Part shown: one piece after another, positions 15,374 through 22,722 of the stretch
Position numbering within the stretch: position 1 is the first letter of the stretch
Layout of the letters: every line of letters begins with the position of its first letter
Assembly: GCF_001757355.1 (NCBI RefSeq)
Contig: NZ_MINO01000039.1
Span: forward strand, 1-35,185
Length of the DNA stretch: 35,185 bases
Direction of reading: 5' to 3'
DNA from: Sphingobium phenoxybenzoativorans
GTDB lineage: Bacteria > Pseudomonadota > Alphaproteobacteria > Sphingomonadales > Sphingomonadaceae
Notes under the pieces: model-generated
What the model saw: only the letters and a program-made list of their open reading frames with translations
What the model was told of the DNA's origin: nothing
The model's database searches: none
Translations under genes and position numbers: made by a program

Positions 15374-15418
15374 CCAATCAGAATGATTGGAATATAATCA
15401 AAGCCAATCAATATGCAA
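15374..15418 (-). promoter_or_regulatory. Promoter and palindromic operator of the toxin-antitoxin pair
   Basis: CCAATCA-GAA-TGATTGG (15374-15390) is a perfect 7-bp-arm palindrome, and a third half-site CCAATCA lies at 15404-15410. On the minus strand, TTGCAT (complement of 15413-15418), a 16-base spacer and TATATT (complement of 15391-15396) form a promoter with its start near 15384, inside the palindrome. Confidence 0.75.
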
Positions 15419-15419
15419 A

Positions 15420-16088
15420 TTAGGCCGGAATCTGCTCGAATTTCTCGATCACCCAGTCCTCCGCCTGCGCGCCGCCGATCCATTCCTGCATGAAGGGGTG
15501 GGCGATGATCGCCTGCATATAGCCCTCGGCGAAGCGGGCGATGGGAAGCTGATAGGTGATGAAGCGCGTGACCACCGGCGCGAACATGATGTCGGCCGCG
15601 CCGAATTCCCCGAACAGGAAATCGCCCGTGCCGCCGAAGCGCGCCCGCGCCTCCGCCCAGAGCTGCATGATCCGGTTGATGTCCTGCATCACTTCCGGCG
15701 AAGGCGGGACGGCCTCATAGATGCGGCGGATGTTCATGCTGTGCTCGCGGCGCAGCGCGGCGAAGCTGCTGTGCATTTCCGCCGCCATTGACCGGGCCAT
15801 CGCCCGCGCGGCCTCATCCTGCGGCCAGAAGCGGTCGCCGCCGGACTTCTCGTTCAGATATTCGATGATCGCCAGGCTGTCCCACACGACCAGATCGTCG
15901 CCCGCCCACAGGATCGGCACCTTGCCGGACGAGGGCGCGAACTCGTCGCCCTCGCGGCGCTTCTCCCAGCTTTCGTCATAGAGGGGGACGACGACTTCCT
16001 CGAACGGCAGGCCGGACTGTTTCGCCGCCAGCCAGCCGCGCAAGGACCAGCTTGAATAGGCCTTGTTGCCGATGAAGAGCTTTAGCAT
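15420..16088 (-). CDS. Glutathione S-transferase family protein
   Basis: The 222-aa protein has an N-terminal thioredoxin-like domain: NKAYSSWSLRGWLA carries the likely catalytic Ser near residues 12-13, GKVPILW has the cis-Pro, and DSLAIIEYLNE forms the gamma-Glu-binding loop. An all-helical C-terminal domain follows (about 90-215). The pattern places it in the cytosolic GST family, with a likely role in detoxification. The substrate is unknown. It ends 55 bases upstream of the antitoxin start. A family A repeat separates it from engB, so it may or may not share that operon. Confidence 0.88.
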   Translation of the reverse strand: MLKLFIGNKAYSSWSLRGWLAAKQSGLPFEEVVVPLYDESWEKRREGDEFAPSSGKVPILWAGDDLVVWDSLAIIEYLNEKSGGDRFWPQDEAARAMARSMAAEMHSSFAALRREHSMNIRRIYEAVPPSPEVMQDINRIMQLWAEARARFGGTGDFLFGEFGAADIMFAPVVTRFITYQLPIARFAEGYMQAIIAHPFMQEWIGGAQAEDWVIEKFEQIPA

Positions 16089-16105
16089 CTGATTTCCCCA
16101 AATCC

Positions 16106-16192
16106 GTCATTCCGGCGAAAGCCGGAACCCATTTCGCCCCCGGCAATCGTCCGCATGCGGGAGAGATGGGTCCCGGCTTTCGCCGGGATGAC
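16106..16192. repeat. Family A inverted-repeat element, copy 2
   Basis: Left arm 16106-16132 (GTCATTCCGGCGAAAGCC...) and right arm 16166-16192 (...TTTCGCCGGGATGAC) are inverted complements with few mismatches. It lies between engB and the GST gene. Confidence 0.85.
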
Positions 16193-16230
16193 GAGGTTTG
16201 GCAAGCCACGGGCGCTAAAATCTGATCAGC

Positions 16231-16258
16231 AACCCTGATCCCCGAACCCTGATCCCCA
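16231..16258. repeat. Two-copy 14-bp tandem repeat after engB
   Basis: AACCCTGATCCCCG (16231-16244) is followed by AACCCTGATCCCCA (16245-16258), just beyond the engB stop. No function is apparent. Confidence 0.7.
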
Positions 16259-16262
16259 AAAT

Positions 16263-16910
16263 CTAATCCAGCGCGTCGATCACCGCCGCGCGCAGTTCCG
16301 GAATGCCCATGCCCTTTTCGCTCGACGTCATCAGCAGGTCGGGGTGCGCGGCGGGGCGCTTGCGGATTTCCTGCATCGTGCGTTCGGCGACCGCCGCCAG
16401 TTCGCTGGCCTTCACCTTGTCCGCCTTGGTCAGCACGATGCGATAGCTGACGGCGGCATCGTCCAGCATCTTCATGATGTCGTGATCGACTTCCTTGATG
16501 CCGTGGCGGCTGTCGATCAGCAGCAGCGTGCGCTTCAGCACCGCGCGCCCGCGCAGATAGTCGTTGATCAGGAAGCGCCACTTGCGGACCATATCCTTGG
16601 GCGCCCGCGCATAGCCATAGCCCGGCATATCGACCAGGCGGAGCAGCGGCTGCGCCGGATCGCCGACGTCGAAGAAGTTCAGCTCCTGCGTGCGTCCCGG
16701 CGTGTTGGATGTACGCGCAAGGCCGTTGCGGTTGGTCAGCGCATTCAGCAGCGAGGATTTGCCCACGTTCGACCGCCCGGCGAACGCCACCTCCTTCGCC
16801 ACCGGATCGGGCAGGAATTTAAGGTCCGGCGCGGATTTCAGGAACGCGATCGGCCCGGCGAAAATCCTCCGCGCGGTTTCGATTGCTTCCTCTGCCTCAT
16901 CATCCGTCAT
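16263..16910 (-). CDS. engB: Ribosome-biogenesis GTPase EngB (YihA/YsxC)
   Basis: TRAFAC-class GTPase needed for 50S subunit assembly. The 215-aa protein shows G1 GRSNVGKSS (from residue 45), a Thr-containing switch (TSNTPGRTQELNFF), G3 DMPGYG and G4 TKADK. The start at 16910 (MTDDEAEEAIETARRIF) is chosen because the open frame upstream runs through a family B repeat. It follows yidC by 96 bases that are mostly the repeat, so it probably still belongs to the rpmH-rnpA-yidD-yidC run unless the repeat terminates transcription. Confidence 0.95.
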   Translation of the reverse strand: MTDDEAEEAIETARRIFAGPIAFLKSAPDLKFLPDPVAKEVAFAGRSNVGKSSLLNALTNRNGLARTSNTPGRTQELNFFDVGDPAQPLLRLVDMPGYGYARAPKDMVRKWRFLINDYLRGRAVLKRTLLLIDSRHGIKEVDHDIMKMLDDAAVSYRIVLTKADKVKASELAAVAERTMQEIRKRPAAHPDLLMTSSEKGMGIPELRAAVIDALD

Positions 16911-16917
16911 AAATACT

Positions 16918-16995
16918 CCGTTCGCCCTGAGCCTGTCGAAGGGCTGCACTTTTCTTTTAAGAAGGACAGGGCTTCGACAAGCTCAGCCCGAACGG
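16918..16995. repeat. Family B inverted-repeat element, copy 1 (yidC-engB gap)
   Basis: The element starts CCGTTCGCCCTGAGCCTGTC and ends with the imperfect inverted complement TCAGCCCGAACGG. The arms of about 29 bases flank a short AT-richer centre. It fills nearly the whole gap between yidC and engB. Confidence 0.88.
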
Positions 16996-17006
16996 GGGTT
17001 GGAGCC

Positions 17007-18722
17007 TTACTTCGCCGCCGCCGCTTCCTTAAGCTGCGGATGCGAGCGGTACAGGAACCATTGCTGCGCGATGCTCAGCATATTGTTGGTGATCCAGTAG
17101 ACCAGCAGGCCCGCCGCGAACGGCGCCATGATGAACATCATCATCCAGGGCATGATCGCGAACACCTGTTTCTGGATATCGTCCATCGGCGTCGGGTTCA
17201 GGCGGAACTGCAGCCACATGGAAATGCCCAGCAGGATCGCCAGCACGCCGATCGCCAGGAAGGCGGGCGGCTGGAAATTGAGCAGACCGAACAGGTTCAG
17301 CACATGCAGCGGGTCCGGCGCGGACAGATCCTTGATCCACAGGATGAACGGCTGATGCCGCATTTCGATCGTCAGTTGCAGCACCTTGTAGAGCGCAAAG
17401 AAGATCGGAATCTGCAGGAATACGGGCAGGCATCCGGCGAGCGGATTGACCTTCTCCCGCTTATACAGCTCCATCATCTCCTGCTGCAGCTTGGGCTTGT
17501 CGTCCTTATACTTCTCCTGCAGCGCCTTCAGCTTGGGCTGCACGGAGCGCATCGCCGCCATCGACTTGAACTGCTTTTGCGCGACCGGGAACATCAGCGC
17601 CCGGACGCAGAAGGTCAGAAGGATGATCGCCACGCCGAAATTGCTGGTGACGGTGAACAGCCAGTGGAGCAGCGCGAAGATCGGCTGTTCGAACCAGTAG
17701 AACCAGCCCCAGTCGATCGACCGGTCGAACAGGGTGATGCCGCCCCGCTCATAGGTCTGCAGCGTTTTCACTTCCTTCGCGCCCACAAAGAGCCGCGACG
17801 TCTGGGTGACGGACTTGCCCGCGGCGAGGAGCGTGGGGTTCAGGCTGTAATCGACCTGATACTGCTCCCCGGCGCCCTTGCGGAACTGGCCCGCAAAGGC
17901 GGTCTTTTGATCCGGGACCAGCGCGGACAGCCAATATTTGTCAGTGAAGCCGATCCAGCCGCCCGTGCTGGTGAAGGACTGGTTTCCTTCCTTGTCCAGG
18001 TCAGTGAAATCGACGTCATAATTGGCCGCGCCGTTGAACACGCCAATGGGGCCGGTGTGGATCGTCCAGCTCGTCGGGTCCTTCGAATGGCCGTCGCGGC
18101 TGATATAGCCATAGGGCTTGACCGCGACCGGGCCGTTGCCGGTGTTGGCGACCGTCTGCTGCACGGTGATCATGAAATCGGGGTCGATCGCCAGGCGGAT
18201 CGCGAAAGTCTGCCCCGCGCCATTGTTCCAGCGCAGCGTTACCGGCGTCGCCGGGGTCAGCTTGGTCCCTTCGGCGGTCCAGACGGTGTTGGCGTCCGGC
18301 CCTTTCAGGCCCTCGCCCGACCAGCCGAAGCCGGCGAAATAGGCGTCGCGGGTGCCACTGGGCGAATAGAGGCGGATGGGGGCCGAATCCTTCGCGATGG
18401 TCTCGCGATAGGTGGGAAGGACGATATCGTCGATCCGCGCGCCTTTGAGGTTGATGGAGCCGGTGAGCTTGGGCGTCTCGATCGGGATGCGGGGCGAACC
18501 GCGCAAAACGGCCGTCCGGTCCTGCACCGCCCGCGCCGCGGCGGCGGGGGAGAGCGGCGCGCTGCTGGCGTCGGGCGCGGCGACCGGCGTGGTCTTGCCG
18601 CCCTGCACCTTGGTCGCGGGCGGATTGGCCGGAGGAAAGAAATGACTGGCGATATAGGGCCAACCGAACAGGATCAGCGCCGTCAGCACCACCGCCAAAA
18701 TGATATTCCGCTTGTCGTCCAC
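17007..18722 (-). CDS. yidC: Membrane protein insertase YidC
   Basis: Inserts and folds inner-membrane proteins, alone or with SecYEG. The 571-aa protein has an N-terminal helix (RNIILAVVLTALILFGWPYI), a large periplasmic domain (about residues 60-345) and the conserved C-terminal insertase domain with five helices (about 350-560). That domain includes NFGVAIILLTFCVRALMFPV, whose Arg is the conserved groove residue. The end is basic. It starts with GTG at 18722, giving MDDKRNIIL, 42 bases after the yidD stop. Placement after rpmH-rnpA-yidD is the classic order. Confidence 0.97.
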   Translation of the reverse strand: MDDKRNIILAVVLTALILFGWPYIASHFFPPANPPATKVQGGKTTPVAAPDASSAPLSPAAAARAVQDRTAVLRGSPRIPIETPKLTGSINLKGARIDDIVLPTYRETIAKDSAPIRLYSPSGTRDAYFAGFGWSGEGLKGPDANTVWTAEGTKLTPATPVTLRWNNGAGQTFAIRLAIDPDFMITVQQTVANTGNGPVAVKPYGYISRDGHSKDPTSWTIHTGPIGVFNGAANYDVDFTDLDKEGNQSFTSTGGWIGFTDKYWLSALVPDQKTAFAGQFRKGAGEQYQVDYSLNPTLLAAGKSVTQTSRLFVGAKEVKTLQTYERGGITLFDRSIDWGWFYWFEQPIFALLHWLFTVTSNFGVAIILLTFCVRALMFPVAQKQFKSMAAMRSVQPKLKALQEKYKDDKPKLQQEMMELYKREKVNPLAGCLPVFLQIPIFFALYKVLQLTIEMRHQPFILWIKDLSAPDPLHVLNLFGLLNFQPPAFLAIGVLAILLGISMWLQFRLNPTPMDDIQKQVFAIMPWMMMFIMAPFAAGLLVYWITNNMLSIAQQWFLYRSHPQLKEAAAAK

Positions 18723-18764
18723 GCGCTTGAGGCTCCGGCCGTTTATCTTGTGTCTTATGTCTGG

Positions 18765-18977
18765 TCAGGGAACCGGGTCGTACCCGGACCCGCCCCAGGG
18801 GTGGCATCGCATTAGCCGCTTCGCCGACAGCCAGCTACCCTTGATGGCACCATATTTTCCCAGTGCGTCGATGGCATATTGGGAACAGGAGGGAGAATAG
18901 CGGCAGGTGGGCGGCAGGATGCGCGAGGGGCCGATCTGCCATGCCCGCGCGATGAGGGAAAGGAGGCGGGCGATCAT
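18765..18977 (-). CDS. yidD: Membrane protein insertion efficiency factor YidD
   Basis: Small amphipathic membrane-associated protein that aids YidC-dependent insertion. The 70-aa protein starts [14 protein letters not shown] and shows the diagnostic [17 protein letters not shown] block with three Cys, then [17 protein letters not shown]. Its ATG overlaps the rnpA stop at ATGA (18974-18977), although a repeat element lies within the end of rnpA. That overlap shows that translational coupling has been kept or recreated. Confidence 0.95.
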   Translation of the reverse strand: MIARLLSLIARAWQIGPSRILPPTCRYSPSCSQYAIDALGKYGAIKGSWLSAKRLMRCHPWGGSGYDPVP

Positions 18978-19444
18978 GATAGCCCAGCGCTCTTTTCCGT
19001 TCGGGCTGAGCTTGTCGAAGCCCTGCCCTTCTCTTCAAGTAAGGACAGCCCTTCGACACTGTCACGAGTCACGGGCCTCGTGTCAGCAGGGCGAACGGAG
19101 GGAGATTTCGGTCCTCCATCACCCCGCCCCAGCTTCCGCAGCGCCTTTTCCATCTCCGCGCGCAGCAGGGCGAAATCCCGTTCGATCCCGCCTTGGCGGC
19201 CGATCAGCACATGATCCGCCCCGGCGACGCCCAGCTCAGGCAGCAATTCCCTGGCGAGGGCGCGAAAACGGCGCTTCATCCGGTTACGGACGACAGCGCC
19301 GCCAATCTTCTTCGTGACAGTATAGCCGATTCGCTTGACCGGATCGCCGTCCGCCCGGTCGCGGACCAGCAGGACGAAGCCGGGCATCGGCTGCCTGCGC
19401 CCCTTGTTCGCGGCGAGGAAGTCGGCCCGCTTCGTGAGCGTCAC
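18974..19444 (-). CDS. rnpA: Ribonuclease P protein component, with a repeat-derived tail
   Basis: Protein subunit of RNase P, which matures tRNA 5' ends. The GTG at 19444 gives [24 protein letters not shown] lies ten bases upstream, and the frame before it overlaps rpmH, so that part is not used. The core includes the RNR signature ([18 protein letters not shown]). At 156 aa it is longer than most RnpA proteins (about 115-130). The last 25 or so residues (…[15 protein letters not shown]) are read through a family B repeat at 18998-19058 and are unlikely to be ancestral. It ends in an ATGA overlap with yidD. Confidence 0.93.
   Translation of the reverse strand: MTLTKRADFLAANKGRRQPMPGFVLLVRDRADGDPVKRIGYTVTKKIGGAVVRNRMKRRFRALARELLPELGVAGADHVLIGRQGGIERDFALLRAEMEKALRKLGRGDGGPKSPSVRPADTRPVTRDSVEGLSLLEEKGRASTSSARTEKSAGLS
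18998..19058. repeat. Family B element, copy 2, inside the 3' end of rnpA
   Basis: The left arm (CCGTTCGGGCTGAGCTTGTC...) is intact. The right arm matches only to about 19058 (CAGCCCTTCGACA) and then diverges, so the element is truncated. It lies within the rnpA reading frame. Confidence 0.8.
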
Positions 19445-19470
19445 GAAGCCGCGCGCCTCCCCGGCTGCGT

Positions 19471-19605
19471 TCAGGCGCTCAGGCTCTTGCGGCCGCGGGC
19501 GCGGCGCGCGCGCAGGATGTTGCGGCCGCCCACGGTCGCCATGCGGGCGCGGAAACCGTGCCGGCGCTTGCGCACGAGGTTGCTCGGCTGAAAGGTGCGC
19601 TTCAT
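19471..19605 (-). CDS. rpmH: 50S ribosomal protein L34
   Basis: The 44-aa, strongly basic protein starts [20 protein letters not shown] and continues through [20 protein letters not shown], an unmistakable L34. The ATG at 19605 is preceded by TGAGGAATGAGCG, with GAGGA about eight bases upstream. It is the first gene of rpmH-rnpA-yidD-yidC-engB. The rnpA GTG follows its stop by 26 bases. Confidence 0.98.
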   Translation of the reverse strand: MKRTFQPSNLVRKRRHGFRARMATVGGRNILRARRARGRKSLSA

Positions 19606-19770
19606 CGCTCATTCCTCAAACAATATATCGAATCGGGCATGACAAAAAATGGCCGCCAATCCGGCGACCTTTGTCGGAAGCGGGTCCGATAGGGAAAGGG
19701 CCAGGGGAAGTCAATGCGGTTTCCGTTTGGGAACATGCCGCGACGATGAGCGAACGCAACAGTTTTCACC

Positions 19771-19858
19771 GTCATCCCCGCGCTGGCGGGGACCCATCTC
19801 CGGCACGAGCCGCGTGACGGAAGGTTGGGAGATGGGTTCCCGCCTGCGCGGGAATGAC
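19771..19858. repeat. Family A inverted-repeat element, copy 3
   Basis: It starts GTCATCCCCGCGCTGGCGGG and ends CGCGGGAATGAC. The arms are inverted complements around a centre of about 35 bases. Confidence 0.85.
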
Positions 19859-19887
19859 GAGGTTTGGATTGCCCCACTTTCCCCCTC

Positions 19888-19995
19888 GTCATTCCGGCGG
19901 AAGCCGGAACCCATCTCGCCTCCGGGACCGTCGCTTTATGGGGAGAGTTGGGTCCCGCGTTGACCTACGGTCGCCCTTCGGGTCGCCGGGATGAC
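19888..19995. repeat. Family A inverted-repeat element, copy 4, with an enlarged right arm
   Basis: It starts GTCATTCCGGCGGAAGCC and ends CGCCGGGATGAC. The right arm is interrupted after GGGTCCCGC by roughly 20 extra bases (TTGACCTACGGTCGCCCTTC and flanks), making this copy longer (108 bp) than its neighbours. Confidence 0.8.
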
Positions 19996-20014
19996 GATGC
20001 AGGGATATCAGCGT

Positions 20015-20476
20015 TCAGGCATCCACCGCTTCGCACAGCGCCGCGAGTTGATCCGCGACCTGGCCCCAGCCGGTCGTGAAGCCCATCTCCTCATGCTGCT
20101 TCATCGCCTCCTCCGTCCAGTGGCGGGCGGTGGCGGTGTAGCGGGTGCCCTCGCCTTCCGGCTCGAAGGTGGTGATCGCCGTCATGAACGGCCCCTGCGG
20201 AACCCAGCCTGCACTGAACGCATCGGTGGTCACGATCTTCCGGTTCGGGATCACTTCCAGGACGACGCCCTCCATCGGCGGCGTCTCCACGCCGTCCGGG
20301 CCGGTCATGGTGAGGGCGGAGCGCCCGCCCGGCCGCAAATCCTGCTCCAGCAGCTTCGCCGTCCAAGGCTTTGGCGCGAACCACTCCTCGGTCCGCTCCG
20401 TCCACACCTTATAGACCGTCTCCGGCGGCGCGGCGATGTAGCGGGTGATGGTCAGGTCCAGCGATGCGTCGGTCAT
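20015..20476 (-). CDS. SRPBCC (AHSA1-like) domain protein
   Basis: The start at 20476 follows AGGAG at eight bases and overlaps the upstream gene's stop at ATGA. The 153-aa protein begins LDLTITRYIAAPPETVYKVW and contains ALTMTGPDG, GWVPQGPFMTAITTFEPEG and a final long helix (GWGQVADQLAALCEAV). This is the START-like fold with a hydrophobic cavity. AHSA1-like single-domain proteins of bacteria mostly have unknown ligands. It is the last gene of a five-gene minus-strand cluster divergent from an HxlR regulator. Confidence 0.85.
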   Translation of the reverse strand: MTDASLDLTITRYIAAPPETVYKVWTERTEEWFAPKPWTAKLLEQDLRPGGRSALTMTGPDGVETPPMEGVVLEVIPNRKIVTTDAFSAGWVPQGPFMTAITTFEPEGEGTRYTATARHWTEEAMKQHEEMGFTTGWGQVADQLAALCEAVDA

Positions 20477-20967
20477 ACGGTTTCTCCTGCAAAGGCGGCT
20501 TCCAGCGTGGCGATGTCCAGCTTGGACATTTTCGCGACCTCGGCCATGGCGCGGCCGATCCCGGCGGTGTCGCCGCTTTCCATCATGCGCAGGAAAGCTT
20601 CGGGCACCAGTTGCCAGGACAGGCCATATTTGTCCTTCAGCCAGCCGCAGGGCTGGGGCGAGCCGCCATCGGCGGTCAGCGCGTTGAAATAGCGGTCCAG
20701 TTCCGCCTGATCGCTGCACACCACCGAAAGCGAAATCGCCTCGCTGAACGTAAATTCGGGGCCGCCGTTCAGCGCCTGATAGCTTTGGCCGAACAGGGTG
20801 AACTCCACCATCATCGCCGTCCCGGCGGGGAAAGGGGCCGGGAAGGGGTTATCCTCCGGGTAGCGGCCGATCTTCCCGACCTCCCCATCCCGGAACGTAT
20901 CGACGTAGAAATTGGCGGCTTCCTCGGCCTCGCCGTTGAACCACAGGCAGGGGGATATTTTCGACAT
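20473..20967 (-). CDS. PhnB-like VOC-superfamily protein
   Basis: The start at 20967 has a very strong ribosome site (AAAGGAGAGAGG). The 164-aa protein shows the PhnB/3-demethylubiquinone-methyltransferase-like text: ISPCLWFNGEAEEAANFYVD, YQALNGGPEFTFSEAISLSV, PCGWLKDKYGLSWQLVP. Proteins of this group are mostly uncharacterised despite the methyltransferase name, and no SAM-binding motif is visible. It overlaps the SRPBCC gene at ATGA and lies 25 bases after the next gene of the cluster. Confidence 0.87.
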   Translation of the reverse strand: MSKISPCLWFNGEAEEAANFYVDTFRDGEVGKIGRYPEDNPFPAPFPAGTAMMVEFTLFGQSYQALNGGPEFTFSEAISLSVVCSDQAELDRYFNALTADGGSPQPCGWLKDKYGLSWQLVPEAFLRMMESGDTAGIGRAMAEVAKMSKLDIATLEAAFAGETV

Positions 20968-20992
20968 CGCCTCTCTCCTTTCTTGCGCTGAT

Positions 20993-21772
20993 TTAGCTGT
21001 CGCGGGTGCCGACAAGGGCGAAGATCGCGCCCTGCGGGTCGCTCGCGGTGATGATCCAGCCGCCGCCCGGCACCTCGCTGGGGCCAAACAGGATGCTGCC
21101 GCCATTATCGGTGATGCGCGCCTGCGCCGCGTCGATATTGCCGACCTGGAAATAGAACAGCCACACCGGGCGCGGGAAATGGGGATCGTTCATCATGCCG
21201 CCCGCGGTCACGCCGTCCGGCCGGTTCCAGATCTGGTATGTGCCCATCGGACCCATGTCCATCGCATGCTCCTTGGTCCAGCCATAGAGGCCGGAATAAT
21301 AGGAGAAGGCGCCTTCCCAGTCGGTCGTGTGCAGCTCGTTCCAGCTCACATGCCCCATCGCGCCGCCGGAATAGGAGGGCATTTCCTGCGGGCTGCTGCC
21401 CTTGAGCAGATTATAGACCGCGCCCTGCGGGTCGGCCATCACGGCGAAGCGGCCGACATCGGGGATGTCGGAGGGCGGGTTGTGGATCGCCCCGCCCGCA
21501 TTGGCCGCCGCCGCTGCATCGGCGTCGACATCGGCCGCGCCGATATAGCCAAGCCAGCAGGGTTTCAAGCCATTGGCCGCGGCCTCCGGCGGGATCGCCA
21601 TGATGCCGCCCATGCCGCCTTCGCTGCCGCTTATCACCGTATAGGGCATAGCATTGCCGCCATCGAACGGCGCGGCCGTCCAGCCCACGACTGTCGTGTA
21701 GAAGGCTTCGGCCGCCTTCGGATCGCTGGTCATCAATTCATACCAGAAGAACCGGCCCGTCATATCGGCCAT
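20993..21772 (-). CDS. Two-domain VOC (glyoxalase-fold) protein
   Basis: The 259-aa protein carries two VOC modules in tandem: residues about 5-125 (GRFFWYELMTSDPKAAEAFY to VMADPQGAVYNLLKG) and about 138-258 (GHVSWNELHTTDWEGAFSYY to ASDPQGAIFALVG). This fold binds metals or small ligands in glyoxalases, dioxygenases and resistance proteins; the substrate here is unknown. AAGGAG stands seven bases before the ATG. It is the third gene of the cluster counted from the promoter-proximal end. Confidence 0.88.
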   Translation of the reverse strand: MADMTGRFFWYELMTSDPKAAEAFYTTVVGWTAAPFDGGNAMPYTVISGSEGGMGGIMAIPPEAAANGLKPCWLGYIGAADVDADAAAAANAGGAIHNPPSDIPDVGRFAVMADPQGAVYNLLKGSSPQEMPSYSGGAMGHVSWNELHTTDWEGAFSYYSGLYGWTKEHAMDMGPMGTYQIWNRPDGVTAGGMMNDPHFPRPVWLFYFQVGNIDAAQARITDNGGSILFGPSEVPGGGWIITASDPQGAIFALVGTRDS

Positions 21773-21811
21773 GATCCATCTCCTTCATGCATATGGGGGT
21801 GGGAGGCGGCG

Positions 21812-22171
21812 TCAGCCTTCGGCAGTGTCGACCAGGGTCGCGAAACCGCCATAGATCAGCCGCTCGCCGCTGAACGGCATGTCGCCGTCCGGCTGCATCC
21901 GCTCATCCTTCATGACCTTCGCCATGCCTTCGTCGCGCACCGCCTTGCTGGGCCATTCGATCCAGGAAAAGACGACGCTCTCGTCCTCCTTGGCGATGAC
22001 GGCGGTGCGGAAGTCATTGACCTTGCCGGTGGGCACATCGTCATTCCACGTCTCCACCACGCGGATCGCGCCATGCTCAATGAAGATCGGCGCCGCCTTG
22101 GCCGCCATGTCGACATAGGCCTGCTTGTTGCCGTTCGGCACAGGGATCACGAAACCGTCCATGTAACGCAT
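21812..22171 (-). CDS. DUF1428 protein
   Basis: The start at 22171 is set by AAGGAG seven bases upstream. The 119-aa protein shows the DUF1428 pattern: MRYMDGFVIPVPNGNKQAYV, GAIRVVETWNDDVPTGKVND, VFSWIEWPSKAVRDEG, GERLIYGGF. This is a ferredoxin-like (dimeric alpha-beta barrel) family of unknown function, often found beside VOC and SRPBCC genes. Spacing of 37-39 bases to both neighbours fits one operon. Confidence 0.88.
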   Translation of the reverse strand: MRYMDGFVIPVPNGNKQAYVDMAAKAAPIFIEHGAIRVVETWNDDVPTGKVNDFRTAVIAKEDESVVFSWIEWPSKAVRDEGMAKVMKDERMQPDGDMPFSGERLIYGGFATLVDTAEG

Positions 22172-22208
22172 CGTTCGTCTCCTTTTTTTCCGTTCCTGCG
22201 AATTGCGA

Positions 22209-22634
22209 TCAGGCGGCGGCCTCCGCGCCTGCGGCCATTGCCGCCTCGACATCCAGCCAGTTCACGCCCCACATATGGCCATCGGGGTCTTCGAAACTGC
22301 GGCCATACATATAGCCATAATCGTCAACCGGGCTGGGCTCCGTCGCGCCCGCCGCCAGCGCCCTGCCAACCGTCGCGTCCACGCCGTCGCGACTCTCCTC
22401 GGACATGCATAATAGCACCTGCGCGACCACATGGGCGTTTGCGATCGGCCGGCTGGTGAAGCTGCTGAACCGCTCATGCGTCAGCAGCATGACGCGGATC
22501 GTCTCCGACAGGGTCATCATCTGCGCAGTGGCGTCGCCGAAATGCGGATCGGCGACCGCGCCGACCGCCTCGTAGAAGGCGATGGACTTCTGCAGGTCGG
22601 CTACGGGCAGGTTCACGAAGATCATCTTTGCCAT
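22209..22634 (-). CDS. Single-domain VOC protein
   Basis: The 141-aa protein starts MAKMIFVNLPVADLQKSIAF and ends with SFEDPDGHMWGVNWLD, an ordinary one-domain glyoxalase/bleomycin-resistance fold. The DPDGHxWG strand is typical of the subgroup. AGAGAGGA is about eight bases before the ATG. It is the promoter-proximal gene of the cluster, 67 bases from the divergent HxlR gene, so both probably share the operator region between them. Confidence 0.88.
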   Translation of the reverse strand: MAKMIFVNLPVADLQKSIAFYEAVGAVADPHFGDATAQMMTLSETIRVMLLTHERFSSFTSRPIANAHVVAQVLLCMSEESRDGVDATVGRALAAGATEPSPVDDYGYMYGRSFEDPDGHMWGVNWLDVEAAMAAGAEAAA

Positions 22635-22664
22635 CGGAACATCCTCTCTGAATGGCGAATCGAC

Positions 22665-22722
22665 TTGCCAATCATCGCGGCATCAATTATAAAAAGCAAC
22701 TATGAAGTTAGAAAAAGTAACT
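22665..22722 (+). promoter_or_regulatory. HxlR-gene promoter with direct repeats over the start codon
   Basis: TTGCCA (22665-22670), a 17-base spacer and TATAAA (22688-22693) predict a transcript starting near 22700, while the ATG is at 22702. AAAAAGCAACT (22691-22701) and AAAAAGTAACT (22712-22722) are direct repeats 21 bases apart, about two helical turns. AACT-ATGA-AGTT (22698-22709) is an inverted repeat centred on the start codon. Confidence 0.6.

Larger units (their letters stand above)
19606..20014. other. Intergenic stretch upstream of rpmH with two family A repeats
   Basis: This 409-base gap holds the rpmH leader (near 19606-19700), where I could not assign a clear -35/-10 pair, and two family A elements (19771-19858 and 19888-19995). 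No credible gene was found in it on either strand. Confidence 0.6.

Noticed and set aside
16344..18815. An 823-codon plus-strand open frame opposite engB and yidC
   Set aside because: Both minus-strand genes are certain; the frame runs through intergenic repeat sequence and has no domain.
16918..19995. Possible CRISPR array from the many short repeats
   Set aside because: The repeats are palindromic, irregularly spaced, belong to different families and have no unique spacers or cas genes.
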